The position numbers and the translations under genes are program-made. Source: Rubrobacteraceae bacterium (GTDB lineage: Bacteria; Actinomycetota; Rubrobacteria; Rubrobacterales; Rubrobacteraceae). Taken from it: DNA of 64,000 nucleotides. Under the pieces are notes generated by a model, which searched no databases, was not told where the DNA came from, and saw only the letters and a list, made by a program, of their open reading frames with translations. The DNA is taken from contig JAUJNO010000002.1 of the NCBI GenBank assembly GCA_030448125.1, forward strand, positions 316,836 to 380,835, given 5' to 3'. Below are positions 34,739 through 43,535 of this stretch, one piece after another (position 1 is the stretch's first letter; each line of letters starts with the position of its first letter).

Positions 34739-35713
34739 GTGGAACGCTTGAAGAAGAACCTCGTCCTTGCCCTGGGTCTTGGCGTCGCCGTCTACCTCAT
34801 TCTCGCCGTCGTGAGTGGGTTGGAAGATCTCAGGACGGCCCTCGCCGGTTTTAACTACCTCCTCGTACCGGCGATTCTGGGGCTGGTCTCTCTCTCGTAC
34901 GCAGTGCGTTATCTGCGGTGGGCGTACTACCTGCGCATCCTCAAGGTCTCGATGCCGCTTCGAGTCGACGTCGCCATCTTCACGGCGGGGCTCTCGATGA
35001 CGATCTCGCCGGGCAAGCTCGGCGAGGTCTTGAAGAGCGTCTTTATCCGCCAGGTCACCGGCGCCCCGATAGCCCGCACCGCGCCCGCGGTGGTCGCCGA
35101 GCGGGCAACGGACGGCACCGGAATGCTCGCCTGGGGCCTTATCGGAGCTCTGGCCTTCAGCTTCGGTACGTTGGGGCTCCTCTTCTTTGTGGCTCTCACG
35201 GCGGTCGGCATCGCGGTACTCCGGTCCAGACGTCTCTCGCTCCTGGCCGAGAGGGCACTGTTGAAGCTGCCGGTCCTCCATCGGCTGGCTCCACACCTGA
35301 AGGACTTCCAGGGGGCCTCGAACGAGCTTCTTGGGGCTCGTCCGCTCGTGGTCGGGACGGCCATCTCTCTCTGCTCCTGGGGGCTGGAGATCCTGGGCGT
35401 CTACCTGTGCGTTCTGGGGATGGGCGTAAGTACGCCCTTTCTCATGGTGGTCTTTATCTTCGTGGTCAGCTCTATCGGCGGCGCCTTGAGCATGCTGCCG
35501 GGAGGCATCGGGGCGGCCGAGGCGGGGATGGCGGGGATGTTCGGGACCGTGGCCGGGCTCTCGGGGGGGATATCGGTAGCCCTGACGTTCGTGATCCGGC
35601 TAGCCACCCTCTGGTTCGCGACCCTCCTCGGCGTCGTCGGCCTCTTCGTCGTGCGGCGCGTGATCGGCGAGCCCGCCGACGCGGCGGACCCGCCGGTCGC
35701 CGGTGAGACCTAA
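34739..35713 (+). CDS. Flippase-like (UPF0104/LPG synthase TM-type) membrane protein
   Basis: The 324-residue protein has about eight hydrophobic segments and the family motifs RYLRWAYYLRIL, FTAGLSMTISPGKLGEVLKS, VVAERATDGTGM and SMLPGGIGAAEAGM. The last two are conserved in the lysylphosphatidylglycerol-synthase TM domain and related proteins. It probably moves or builds a polyprenyl-linked or lipid glycan. Adjacency to the phosphoribosyltransferase-like gene, 13 bases upstream, supports an envelope pathway. GTG start. Confidence 0.82.
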   Translation: MERLKKNLVLALGLGVAVYLILAVVSGLEDLRTALAGFNYLLVPAILGLVSLSYAVRYLRWAYYLRILKVSMPLRVDVAIFTAGLSMTISPGKLGEVLKSVFIRQVTGAPIARTAPAVVAERATDGTGMLAWGLIGALAFSFGTLGLLFFVALTAVGIAVLRSRRLSLLAERALLKLPVLHRLAPHLKDFQGASNELLGARPLVVGTAISLCSWGLEILGVYLCVLGMGVSTPFLMVVFIFVVSSIGGALSMLPGGIGAAEAGMAGMFGTVAGLSGGISVALTFVIRLATLWFATLLGVVGLFVVRRVIGEPADAADPPVAGET

Positions 35714-35729
35714 GACCCGCGAGGCGTAG

Positions 35730-35735
35730 TATAAT
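35730..35735 (+). promoter_or_regulatory. Putative -10 box before topA
   Basis: A perfect TATAAT lies 72 bases before topA in GAGGCGTAGTATAATTATG. The sequence upstream of tatA (GAGGCCGTATAATG) is similar. No -35 was identified. Confidence 0.4.
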
Positions 35736-35807
35736 TATGTCCTTCCTGTCCCCAGGCCTAGTGGCTCGTGAAAGCCTCTGTGGCCGTGTGTTATAAAGCG
35801 TAACAAT

Positions 35808-38057
35808 ATGCGACTAATAATCTCTGAAAAAGCAAACGCCGCGAAAAAGGTAGCCCAGTTCCTCGCCGAGGGTCCGGTCAAGGACGGCAAGCACCGTTCG
35901 GTCCCGCACCACACCTTCGCCTGGAAGGGCGACGAGTGCGTCTCGGTCGGCCTCAAGGGCCACGTCCTGAACCTCGAGTACCCCGAAGAGTACTCGAACT
36001 GGCAGAAGGTCGAGCCCTCCAGCCTCATAGATGCGGAGATCCTGAAGAACGTCTCCGAGAAGGGTGTGGCCGAGGCGGTGCGCTCGCTGGCCAAAAAGGC
36101 CGACGAGGTCGTCATCGCGACCGACTTCGACCGGGAGGGCGAGCTCATCGGCGTCGAGGCTCTTAGCCTTACCTTCGAGGCGAACCCGAAGCTCCTGGAC
36201 CACGTCCAGAGGGCGCGCTTCTCCGCCTTGACCAAGGGCGAGGTGACGCGCGCCTTCGAGAATCTCGTCGAGGTCAGCAGGGAGCTCGCGGCGGCGGGCG
36301 AGGCACGGCAGGATATAGACTTGATCTGGGGCGCTACCCTGACCCGTTGGGTCTCGCGGGCGACGAAGCGCTACGGGAGCGCCTTCCTCTCCGTCGGGCG
36401 CGTCCAGAGCCCGACCCTCGCACTCATCGCCGAGCGCGAGCGCGAGCGCCGCGCCTTCACCCCGGAACCCTACTGGGAGATAGAGGTGGCCCTGCAGAAC
36501 GGCGAGCCGTTCACCGCCCGCCACGACACGGCGCGCTTCTGGGAGGAGGAGCCGGCAAGGGCGGCGTACGAGAACCTCACGGAGACCGCCAGGGTCACGG
36601 AGGTCAAGGAGAAGTCGGCGACGCGGCCGGCGCCGGTGCCGTTCAATACCACCGGTTTCCTCTCGGCGGCGGCGAACATCGGGATCAGCCCCTCGCGCGC
36701 CGCGCGGCTCGCGGAGGACCTGTATACCGACGGCTACATCTCCTACCCTCGCACCGACAACACCGTCTACCCAAGCAGCCTGGACATGCGCGAGATCCTC
36801 GAGACCCTCTCTAGGGTCGAAGAGGTGGGTTCGTACGCGGAGAAGCTGCTCGCAAGCGGGGAGCTCTCGCCGACGCGTGGCAAAAAGGAGACCACGGACC
36901 ACCCGCCGATCTACCCGACCGGCCGCGCCTCGAAGGGCGCCCTGCGGGACGACCAGTGGAAGATCTACCAGCTTGTGGTGAGGCGCTTTCTTGCGACGCT
37001 TTCGGCGCCGGCGAAGACCCTGCGCACGACGGTGCGCCTCGAGTCCGGTGGGGAGCCTTTGATCTCGGGCGGCACGGTCGTTACCCAGGAGGGCTGGCTC
37101 GCGGCCTACCCTTACGGCCGCCGGGCGGACGAGGAGATGCCCTCGCTCTCGGAGGGCCAGGAGGTGAGCGTGACCGGGACCGAGCTTCTGGCGAAGGAGA
37201 CCCAGCCTCCGGGGCGATACGGACAAGGACGCCTGATCCGGCTCATGGAGGACTTGGGGCTCGGCACGAAGGCGACGCGTCCGTCCATCATCCAGAACCT
37301 CTACGACCGGGGCTACGTCCACGATGACCCGCTCGTGCCCACGGAGACCGGGATAGCCGTGGCGAAGGCTCTCAAGGACTTCGCCTCGGAGATAGCTACC
37401 CACGAGATGACCTCCGAGCTAGAGCAGAGTATGGACGAGATCTCCGAGGGCAAGATCACCAAAGACTCGGTGGTGGACCGCTCGCGCGACGTCCTCCGGA
37501 GGGTCTACGGCAACCTGGAGAGCTCGCAGGAGGAGTTCGCGGACATCGTGCGGAGTGGCATCCGCGAGGACTCTGTCCTCGGGCCCTGCAAGAAGTGCGG
37601 CAAGAACCTCACCATCCGCCGGGCGCGAAAGAGCGGCAAGCGGTTCGCCGGATGCGAGGGCTACCCCGAGTGCGACCAGACCTACTCGCTGCCCCCGCGT
37701 GGCGAGATCATACCGCTTGGCACGCTCTGCGAGGCCTGCGGGTCGCCGGAGATAAAGGTCGTCGGGGGCCGCCGGCCCTGGATCACGTGCATCGACATGC
37801 AGTGCCCAAAGCAGCAGGAGAGGCGCAAGGCCGCCGCCGAAGCAAAGGCGGCCAAGGAAGAGGCCAAGGCCGCGGCCGGCGGAGCCAGCGAAAGCAACGG
37901 CAGCACGGAGGGGGGTGAGCGCGCATCGAAGACCACGCGAAAAAGGGCTACCTCGAAGTCTTCGCCGAAGACGAGAAAGAAGCCGGCGGGCGCCAAGGCG
38001 AACGCAAAAGCGAGCGCCAAGGCGGGCGCGCAAGAGTTGGAGAAGTCCACCACCTAG
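35808..38057 (+). CDS. topA: DNA topoisomerase I (type IA), archaeal-like
   Basis: The 749-residue protein has the TOPRIM start MRLIISEKANAAKKVAQFLA with IATDFDREGELIGVEAL, LAAAGEARQDIDLIWGATLT, the active tyrosine in YISYPRTDNTVYP, and GLGTKATRPSIIQNLYDRGY. Two zinc ribbons follow (CKKCGKN to CEGYPEC, and CEACGS to CIDMQC), then a lysine/alanine-rich tail for DNA binding. It relaxes negative supercoils. SVGLKGHVLNLEYPEEYSNW and the LAAAGEAR segment resemble archaeal, especially haloarchaeal, TopA more than E. coli TopA as I know them. A search must confirm this. Confidence 0.92.
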   Translation: MRLIISEKANAAKKVAQFLAEGPVKDGKHRSVPHHTFAWKGDECVSVGLKGHVLNLEYPEEYSNWQKVEPSSLIDAEILKNVSEKGVAEAVRSLAKKADEVVIATDFDREGELIGVEALSLTFEANPKLLDHVQRARFSALTKGEVTRAFENLVEVSRELAAAGEARQDIDLIWGATLTRWVSRATKRYGSAFLSVGRVQSPTLALIAERERERRAFTPEPYWEIEVALQNGEPFTARHDTARFWEEEPARAAYENLTETARVTEVKEKSATRPAPVPFNTTGFLSAAANIGISPSRAARLAEDLYTDGYISYPRTDNTVYPSSLDMREILETLSRVEEVGSYAEKLLASGELSPTRGKKETTDHPPIYPTGRASKGALRDDQWKIYQLVVRRFLATLSAPAKTLRTTVRLESGGEPLISGGTVVTQEGWLAAYPYGRRADEEMPSLSEGQEVSVTGTELLAKETQPPGRYGQGRLIRLMEDLGLGTKATRPSIIQNLYDRGYVHDDPLVPTETGIAVAKALKDFASEIATHEMTSELEQSMDEISEGKITKDSVVDRSRDVLRRVYGNLESSQEEFADIVRSGIREDSVLGPCKKCGKNLTIRRARKSGKRFAGCEGYPECDQTYSLPPRGEIIPLGTLCEACGSPEIKVVGGRRPWITCIDMQCPKQQERRKAAAEAKAAKEEAKAAAGGASESNGSTEGGERASKTTRKRATSKSSPKTRKKPAGAKANAKASAKAGAQELEKSTT

Positions 38058-38226
38058 AGGAGCGGTTGGACCTGGGCCTTCTCTTAGAGGAGCGCCCTGG
38101 GGTGCGCGAGCCCTCGCTGCTCGCCAGGGCGGGCGGTCACGTTCTCCTCTGGACGCTAGCCGTCGTGGTTTGCTATTCTGCCGCGCTATAGTCGAGGTAA
38201 ACGAGACCCGTTGTAGGTGAGTTGGT

Positions 38227-38988
38227 TTGGCCCCGGTAATTGGAGTAACGGCTACCCTGAAGAAAGATACAGACTCGGTCGCGGAGCGCCCTCTGGGCTC
38301 TTTCGTGCGCGCGGATCTAGACTACGTGGCCGGTGTGGCCCAGGCCGGCGGGGTACCGATGGTCCTGCCGCCGCTCCCCGGGACGGCCGAGGAGGTGGCG
38401 GGGAGGATAGACGGTCTCTTGCTGTGTGGGGGCAGCGACCTCGACCCGGGCTACTACGGCGAGGAGCCCATCCCCGAGCTGGGCGTGACGCTCCCCGAGC
38501 GAGACCACTTCGAGATGGCCCTCGTGGAGCAGGCGCTCGAGCGGGGGATACCCGTGTTCGGGATCTGCCGGGGCTTACAGGTCTTGAACGTGGCTCTGGG
38601 CGGGACGCTCTACCAGGACCTTCCGAGCCAGCTTGGGGGTGGTTCGATCGCGCACCGCCAGCAGATGCCGAAGTGGCAGTGGACGCACGAAGTCGAGGTG
38701 GACGACGGCTCGAGCATCGCGGAGATCATGGAGACCGGCGGGCTCCGGGTCAACTCCTACCATCACCAGGCGGTCAAGAATCTCGCCGGCGGTCTAGTGG
38801 TGTCCGCCCGTGCCTCCGACGGGGTCGTGGAGGCCGTCGAGGCCCGCAACCTCTCCGAGCGCTGGCTGGTCGGCGTGCAGTGGCACGCGGAGGCCATGCG
38901 CGACGCCGGCAGTCCCGAGCACCGCAACCTCTTCGAGGCACACGTCGAAGCCGCCGAGCGGTACGCCCTCCGCCGGGCGGCCGCGTAG
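38227..38988 (+). CDS. Class-I glutamine amidotransferase (PuuD-like peptidase C26)
   Basis: The 253-residue protein has the nucleophile cysteine in VFGICRGLQVLNVALGGTL, the triad histidine/glutamate in VGVQWHAEAM, LLLCGGSDLDPGYYGEEP and NSYHHQAVK. These match gamma-glutamyl-gamma-aminobutyrate hydrolases and related C26 peptidases. It hydrolyses a gamma-glutamyl bond; the substrate is not certain. It starts with TTG after GGTGAG. The region 38058-38226 holds only its leader. Confidence 0.87.
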   Translation: MAPVIGVTATLKKDTDSVAERPLGSFVRADLDYVAGVAQAGGVPMVLPPLPGTAEEVAGRIDGLLLCGGSDLDPGYYGEEPIPELGVTLPERDHFEMALVEQALERGIPVFGICRGLQVLNVALGGTLYQDLPSQLGGGSIAHRQQMPKWQWTHEVEVDDGSSIAEIMETGGLRVNSYHHQAVKNLAGGLVVSARASDGVVEAVEARNLSERWLVGVQWHAEAMRDAGSPEHRNLFEAHVEAAERYALRRAAA

Positions 38989-39005
38989 GGCTCCTGGTCG
39001 CGCGA

Positions 39006-39653
39006 ATCAACCGCGGCCTCTTCGTTACCGTTGAAGGGCTCGACTTCTCCGGCAAATCCACCCTCGTAAAGAACCTCAGAGCGCTCCTCTCGGACCTGGA
39101 CCCGCCGCCTCACTTCACGCGCGAGCCGGGCGGCACGCCCGCGGCGGAGCGGGTTCGGGCGGTGCTCCTCGACCCGGAGCTCGAGATGGACCCCTGGACC
39201 GAGGCGTACCTGTACGCGGCGGCCCGGGCGGATCTGGTACGGCGCGAGATCCTGCCGCGCCTGGAGAACGGAAGGGTCGTGCTCTGCGAACGCTTCCTCG
39301 ATTCGAGCCTCGCCTACCAGGGCGCGGGACGGGGTCTCGGGGCCGCCGAGGTGCGGGAGCTGAACGCGTGGGCTGTCGGGGAGGTAGCGCCGGACCTTAC
39401 CTTCTACCTGCGCCTGTCGCCGCGGGAACGCGCCCGGCGTGCCCGCGAGTCGGGCGCCACGCTGGACCGGCTCGAAAAGGTCGGCGACGACTTCATGCGA
39501 CGCGTCGAGAGAGGCTTCGAGGAGATAGCCCGCCTGGAGCCGGACCGGGTAAAGGTGCTCGACGCAACCCTACCACCAGAGGAGCTGGCGGAGGCGGTGC
39601 GACGGACACTCGTACGCTCTAGCACCGCCAACGAGAAGCTCTGGCGACTTTGA
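39006..39653 (+). CDS. tmk: Thymidylate kinase
   Basis: The protein has the P-loop EGLDFSGKST, the REPGGTPAAERVR loop, the DR-type motif ERFLDSSLAYQGAGRGL and a LID region with arginines (RERARRARESG). It phosphorylates dTMP. No ATG, GTG or TTG lies in frame between the upstream stop region and residue 30. The natural start position (x-NRGLFVTVEG) is occupied by ATC at 39006, giving 215 residues; CTG at 38994 is another choice. There is no strong ribosome binding site. holB follows after one small gene, a common tmk-holB neighbourhood. Confidence 0.88.
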   Translation: MNRGLFVTVEGLDFSGKSTLVKNLRALLSDLDPPPHFTREPGGTPAAERVRAVLLDPELEMDPWTEAYLYAAARADLVRREILPRLENGRVVLCERFLDSSLAYQGAGRGLGAAEVRELNAWAVGEVAPDLTFYLRLSPRERARRARESGATLDRLEKVGDDFMRRVERGFEEIARLEPDRVKVLDATLPPEELAEAVRRTLVRSSTANEKLWRL

Positions 39654-39711
39654 TCCGGCTCGTGGATCAGAGGCGTCCCAAAGACAGAACGTGGCGGACG
39701 AGGGCGTGAAC

Positions 39712-40041
39712 ATGGAGGTGCGGCGGTATACCGCTCGTGCGCTGGCCTGGATCCTCGAGGCTTTACGCGAACACGACGTTCCCTACCAGGCGGTCGGCGG
39801 CATGGCCACCGGTGCGTACGGCGCAGATCTCCGCTTTTTCAGCGCCAGGGATGGCCGTTGGGAGAGGCAGCACATCGATTACGCCAGCTCCGCGAGCGTA
39901 AGGATGTTCAAGGTCAACATCAAGGTTATGCTGAAAGACGAGTTGATCCGCTACAAGTCCTCTCTCGGGCGAGAGGTGGATCTTACAGACATCGGCCAGA
40001 TGATAAGCGTAAGCTGGCCCTCGGCACAGTTGAGAAAATGA
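39712..40041 (+). CDS. Nucleotidyltransferase-like protein with the catalytic core deleted
   Basis: The N-terminal LEALREHDVPYQAVGGMATG with AYGADL matches small nucleotidyltransferase-like proteins. The C-terminal MFKVNIKVMLKDELIRYKSS and LGREVDLTDIGQM matches their end, normally PKEELIAYKRALGREVDLxD. The middle, where the family has its metal-binding aspartates (a D-x-D about 10 residues after the GG), is missing, so it cannot be catalytic. The frame is open across the junction (109 residues). ATG at 39712 follows GAGGG. It is inserted between tmk and holB and overlaps holB by ATGA. Confidence 0.55.
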   Translation: MEVRRYTARALAWILEALREHDVPYQAVGGMATGAYGADLRFFSARDGRWERQHIDYASSASVRMFKVNIKVMLKDELIRYKSSLGREVDLTDIGQMISVSWPSAQLRK

Positions 40042-41147
40042 AGCCGGACGCCGGGCAAACCTTCGACGGCGTCCTGGGGAACGGGCCGAGCCTCAAGATG
40101 CTCGAGGGCGCGCTCGCCTCGGGCGAGGTAGCCCACGCCTACCTGTTCTACGGCTCGCCCGGGGTCGGCAAGCGCACCGTGGCGCACCGTTTCGGGGCGG
40201 TGCTTGTGGCAGGCGGCGGCGAGGGGGCCAGGGACCGGGCTGTGCGGGGCCTGCACCCGGACCTCTCGGAGATCGAACCGGAGGGCCAGTTTACGACCAT
40301 CGGGCAGGTCCGGGAGGTGGTGCGCGGGGCGGCGAGCCGGCCGTTCGAGGGGGCGCGCAGGGTCTTCATCCTGCGGGCGGATACCCTGAACGTCCAGGCG
40401 GCGAACGCTCTGCTGAAGACGCTGGAAGAGCCGGAGGGCGGAGCGGTCTTTATACTGCTGGCGTCGTCGCGCGAGGCTGTATTGCCGACGGTCGCCTCCC
40501 GCGCCCAGGCGGTGCGCTTCGACCCCGTGCCCCGCAGCGAGGTCGTCTCCTTCCTGATGGAGCGAGGCCACCCGGAGGGGGAGGCGCGTCTCGCGGGCGC
40601 CTTGGGCCGGGGGAGCGTCGGGCTCGCGCTGCGCTACGCGGAGGAGGACGAACTCAAAGAGTTGCGGGAGGCCATTATAAGGGCGGGGTTTGCCTTCGAC
40701 GGCTCCTTCGAGGATCGGCACGGGGCGGCCGGGAGCATCTTCGCGCGGGCCGAGGGTGTTGGGGCGGCGCGCGAGAGGGCGTACCTCGCGGCCCACGAGG
40801 CCGATGTCGATGAGGGGCCGAATCGTCGGGCCAGAGAGTCTGCGAAGCGGCTCGGGAGGGCGGCGCGGGACGGGGCGGTGGCGGAGGCCCTGGAGCTCCT
40901 GGCGCTGCTCTACCGGGACGCGGCGGTGGTCGCGGCGGGCGCTCCGGAGCTCGCGGTCAACGCGGACAGGATGGTGGAGATCCGAACGAGCGTCGCGGAG
41001 CGTCCGGGTGCGGACTGGGCTGGGGCCGCCGGGGTCTTTGGGGAAGAGGGGGGCAAGCTCACGTATAATGTCTCCCCGGAGGCAATACTGGAGGTGGCGC
41101 TATCGCGGACCCGGCGGAAAATACTAGAGTCCTCCCGCGGCTCGTAG
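40038..41147 (+). CDS. holB: DNA polymerase III delta' subunit
   Basis: The 369-residue AAA+ protein has AHAYLFYGSPGVGKRTVAHR (P-loop), the sensor region NVQAANALLKTLEEPEGGAV with LLASSREAVLPTVASRAQAV, and a C-terminal helical collar. The zinc cysteines of many delta' proteins are not evident. It is part of the clamp loader. ATG at 40038 overlaps the preceding stop, and its last 46 bases overlap the PSP1 gene if that starts at ATC 41102. Confidence 0.88.
   Translation: MKPDAGQTFDGVLGNGPSLKMLEGALASGEVAHAYLFYGSPGVGKRTVAHRFGAVLVAGGGEGARDRAVRGLHPDLSEIEPEGQFTTIGQVREVVRGAASRPFEGARRVFILRADTLNVQAANALLKTLEEPEGGAVFILLASSREAVLPTVASRAQAVRFDPVPRSEVVSFLMERGHPEGEARLAGALGRGSVGLALRYAEEDELKELREAIIRAGFAFDGSFEDRHGAAGSIFARAEGVGAARERAYLAAHEADVDEGPNRRARESAKRLGRAARDGAVAEALELLALLYRDAAVVAAGAPELAVNADRMVEIRTSVAERPGADWAGAAGVFGEEGGKLTYNVSPEAILEVALSRTRRKILESSRGS
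41064..41104 (+). promoter_or_regulatory. TATAAT box, ribosome binding site and ATC start of the PSP1 gene
   Basis: TATAAT at 41064-41069 lies inside holB. GGAGGTGG at 41090-41097 is followed by an ATC at 41102-41104, exactly where the PSP1 frame needs its start. There is no in-frame ATG, GTG or TTG until residue 51. This points to an unusual AUC initiation or a base error. Confidence 0.45.
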
Positions 41148-42040
41148 ACGTTCGCATCCCCGGCAAGGGGGTCGCGAAGCTCTGCTACGCCCGCGACCTC
41201 GACCTCCGCGTCGGCCACAAGGTCGTCGTCGAGACCGAGGACGGCGTCTTCATGGGCCGCGTCGCCCTGACGCCGAGGCGCCGCGAGCCCTACATGCCCC
41301 CCTACGACATCCTGCGCGTCGCTACCCCCGAGGACGAAGGAGAGGACGACGAGCACCGGGAGTTGGGGCGCGAAATCCGCAACGAGGCCCAGAAGCTCGC
41401 CCGCGATCATCGCATAGAGGACGTCGAGTTCTTCGGCTGTGACATCTCTTTAGATCGCTCTTTCGTAGAGGTCAAGTACGGCTCCGAGAACGGCTGGCCG
41501 AACCTGGACCCGGTCCGGGACGGCCTCCGGCGCCTCTACGACGCGAGGGTCGTGCTGCGCCGGTTCTCGTTTATCGACCGTGCGTCCGACTCCGGCGGGT
41601 GCGACACGTGTGGAGTCCCCCTCTGTTGCGCGACCTGGAGCGGGGCCAGGAGCATGGGACCCGTAAACGTCAGGCTCGCCAAGCAGCAGGGCGTGACGCC
41701 GAACGAGAAGATCCTGGGCTGCTGCGGCGAGGTGAAGTGCTGCATGCGCTACGAGCACGACGTCTACAAGGAGTTCAAGGAGCGCGCCCCCTTCAGGAAC
41801 ACGACCGTGAAGCTCGAAGGCAAGGAGGGCCAGGTCGTGGACTACTCGATGGTCGAGGACTCCGTCATGGTTCAGTTCGGTCAGAAGAGAAGCGACCGCC
41901 AGCTCGTTCCTCTGGGGCGCCTCGCCCCCGAGAACCCCGGCATCGAGCCGGCGTACCCCGAAGACTGGGCGCCGGAAGAGCCGTCGCGGACCGCCCACGA
42001 GCGGGAGCCTTCAGACTCTCCAGAACCTCCGGCCTCGTAG
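41102..42040 (+). CDS. PSP1-domain protein (RicT/YaaT-like)
   Basis: The protein has LVDVRIPGKGVAKLCYARDL and then LRVGHKVVVETEDGVFMGRV at its start, and the cysteine-rich core DSGGCDTCGVPLCCATW with ILGCCGEVKCCMRYEHDVYK. These are diagnostic of PSP1/YaaT. The family binds iron-sulfur clusters with RicA/RicF and affects RNA maturation and signalling in Bacillus. Its place after holB is conserved in many bacteria. The C-terminal 40 residues are proline/glutamate-rich. The start is uncertain (ATC 41102, 312 residues, favoured). Confidence 0.88.
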   Translation: MADPAENTRVLPRLVDVRIPGKGVAKLCYARDLDLRVGHKVVVETEDGVFMGRVALTPRRREPYMPPYDILRVATPEDEGEDDEHRELGREIRNEAQKLARDHRIEDVEFFGCDISLDRSFVEVKYGSENGWPNLDPVRDGLRRLYDARVVLRRFSFIDRASDSGGCDTCGVPLCCATWSGARSMGPVNVRLAKQQGVTPNEKILGCCGEVKCCMRYEHDVYKEFKERAPFRNTTVKLEGKEGQVVDYSMVEDSVMVQFGQKRSDRQLVPLGRLAPENPGIEPAYPEDWAPEEPSRTAHEREPSDSPEPPAS

Positions 42041-42047
42041 CCCCTCC

Positions 42048-43058
42048 TTGCTAGGCAACCTCTGCGACGTACCGGGCGTACACGTCGGGCACGCCGCGGA
42101 CCGTACGGGCCTCACCGGCTGCACGGCGGTCCTCTTCGACGCCCCCGCGGGGGCGGTCGTTGGCGTGGATGTGCGTGGGTCCTCGCCGGGAACCCGTGAG
42201 ACGGACATGCTCAGCCCCATAGGGCGCGTCGGGGAGACTCACGCCCTCCTCCTCACCGGCGGCAGCGCCTTCGGTCTCGGGGCGGCGGACGGTGTCGTGC
42301 GCTTCCTCGAGGAGAAGGGCGTAGGTTACGATGTCTGGGTCGCCCGCATCCCGATAGTACCCGCCGCCGTCATCTTCGACCTCGCCACCGGAGACCCCAC
42401 GGCCCGCCCCGACGCCTCCATGGGCTACGAAGCCGCCGCCGCGGCCCGGAGCGGGGACTTCGCCCAGGGCAGCGTTGGCGTAGGGACGGGCGCCACCGTC
42501 GGCAAGGTCCTCGGGCCGGAGCGGGCGATGAAGGGGGGCGTGGGCAGCGCCTCGGTTAGTCTTCCCGACGGGCTTGTGGTCGCGGCCCTGGCGGTTGTCA
42601 ATGCTTTCGGGGACGTGCGCGATCCTTCGACGGGCAGGATCCTGGCCGGGCCTCGCCTGGACGACGGTACGCTCGCCGACTCCGTGGAGCACCTCATGGA
42701 GGCGTCGCGCTTCATGCGGTGGGGGGAGAACACCACCCTGGGGATCGTGGCGACCAACGCCCGCCTCACAAAGCCCCCCGCGACCAAGGTCGCCCAGATG
42801 GCCCACGACGGCCTCGCGCGCACCGTCTCGCCGGTCCACACCTCCATCGACGGCGACACCATCTTCGCCGCCTCCGTGGGAGGGCCGCTGGAGGGCGAGG
42901 ACGCGGACCCTCCCGAAGGACCGGTGGGCGTCGTGGCGGCCCCGGACGTGGTGGGGGCATGGGGGGCGCGCATGATCTCGGCGGCCGTGTTGCGCGCCGT
43001 GCTGGACGCGAGTGGCACGCCGGATCTCCCGGCCGCCTCCGAGATCGGACTAGAGTAA
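42048..43058 (+). CDS. P1-family (DmpA/NylC-type) self-processing peptidase
   Basis: The 336-residue protein has DVPGVHVGHAADRTGLTGC, the glycine-rich LLTGGSAFGLGAADGVVRFL, GVGTGATVGKVLG and RWGENTTLGIVATNARL. In this family an Asn-Thr (or Gly-Ser) bond is cleaved autocatalytically to free an N-terminal nucleophile, and the NTTLG segment (about residue 226) fits that site. Members are aminopeptidases or amide hydrolases acting on short peptides or synthetic oligoamides. The start is TTG at 42048 with no strong site. Confidence 0.87.
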   Translation: MLGNLCDVPGVHVGHAADRTGLTGCTAVLFDAPAGAVVGVDVRGSSPGTRETDMLSPIGRVGETHALLLTGGSAFGLGAADGVVRFLEEKGVGYDVWVARIPIVPAAVIFDLATGDPTARPDASMGYEAAAAARSGDFAQGSVGVGTGATVGKVLGPERAMKGGVGSASVSLPDGLVVAALAVVNAFGDVRDPSTGRILAGPRLDDGTLADSVEHLMEASRFMRWGENTTLGIVATNARLTKPPATKVAQMAHDGLARTVSPVHTSIDGDTIFAASVGGPLEGEDADPPEGPVGVVAAPDVVGAWGARMISAAVLRAVLDASGTPDLPAASEIGLE

Positions 43059-43159
43059 GGAGAATGGTGCACAACGGTAGAACCCGCCGGTGCGCGTGGT
43101 GACATCCGCGGCATGCTGGCCTGGACCGGTGAGATTACCCACACGGGGAGAAACGAGAA

Positions 43160-43425
43160 CGTGAGCGACGAGAAGGCCTGGAAGGTTCCCGAAGGCTTGG
43201 ACCACCTGTGTGCGGTCTGCGGCGGAGATCGAGAGCGAGTACTTCAGGGTGGGGCACCTCCTGAGCCCGCACAAGCTCGCCGTGTGCAAGGAGTGCTTTG
43301 AAGGCAGGGAGACCTGGATGGATCTCGCCGACCAGTATTTCTCGGACTACGTGGACCGCTACGACGAGATGAGAGACGAGGTCAACGCGGAAGTCGAGAA
43401 GCGGCGGCGGCGCTATGAGGAGTAG
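43160..43425 (+). CDS. Small zinc-binding (two CxxC) protein, frameshifted
   Basis: GTG at 43160 after GGGGAGAAA gives VSDEKAWKVPEGLDHLCAVC. The rest, EIESEYFRVGHLLSPHKLAV and then CKECFEG and a charged helical end, is in the next frame. CAVC and CKEC would bind one zinc. One missing base near 43222 (in GGCGGAGATC) restores a protein of about 88 residues. Function is unknown. It looks like an error rather than decay because both halves are well formed. Confidence 0.55.
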
Positions 43426-43531
43426 CCGCTTCGCTCTGGTCGCTTCACTCCAGTGAGTAGAGGAGTAGTCGGTAGCGAGTCGAGAGAAACACTACCGACT
43501 ATCTCACTACTCACGGGGCCGCGAAGCGGCT
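43424..43531. repeat. Three nested inverted repeats beside the IS element
   Basis: Three arm pairs nest: AGCCGCTTCGC (43424-43434) with GCGAAGCGGCT (43521-43531), GTGAGTAG (43453-43460) with CTACTCAC (43507-43514), and AGTCGGTAG (43467-43475) with CTACCGACT (43492-43500). Together they can fold into one long stem with bulges. It starts in the stop codon of the zinc protein and ends five bases before the IS boundary. It could be a terminator or an IS target. Confidence 0.6.
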
Positions 43532-43535
43532 CACT

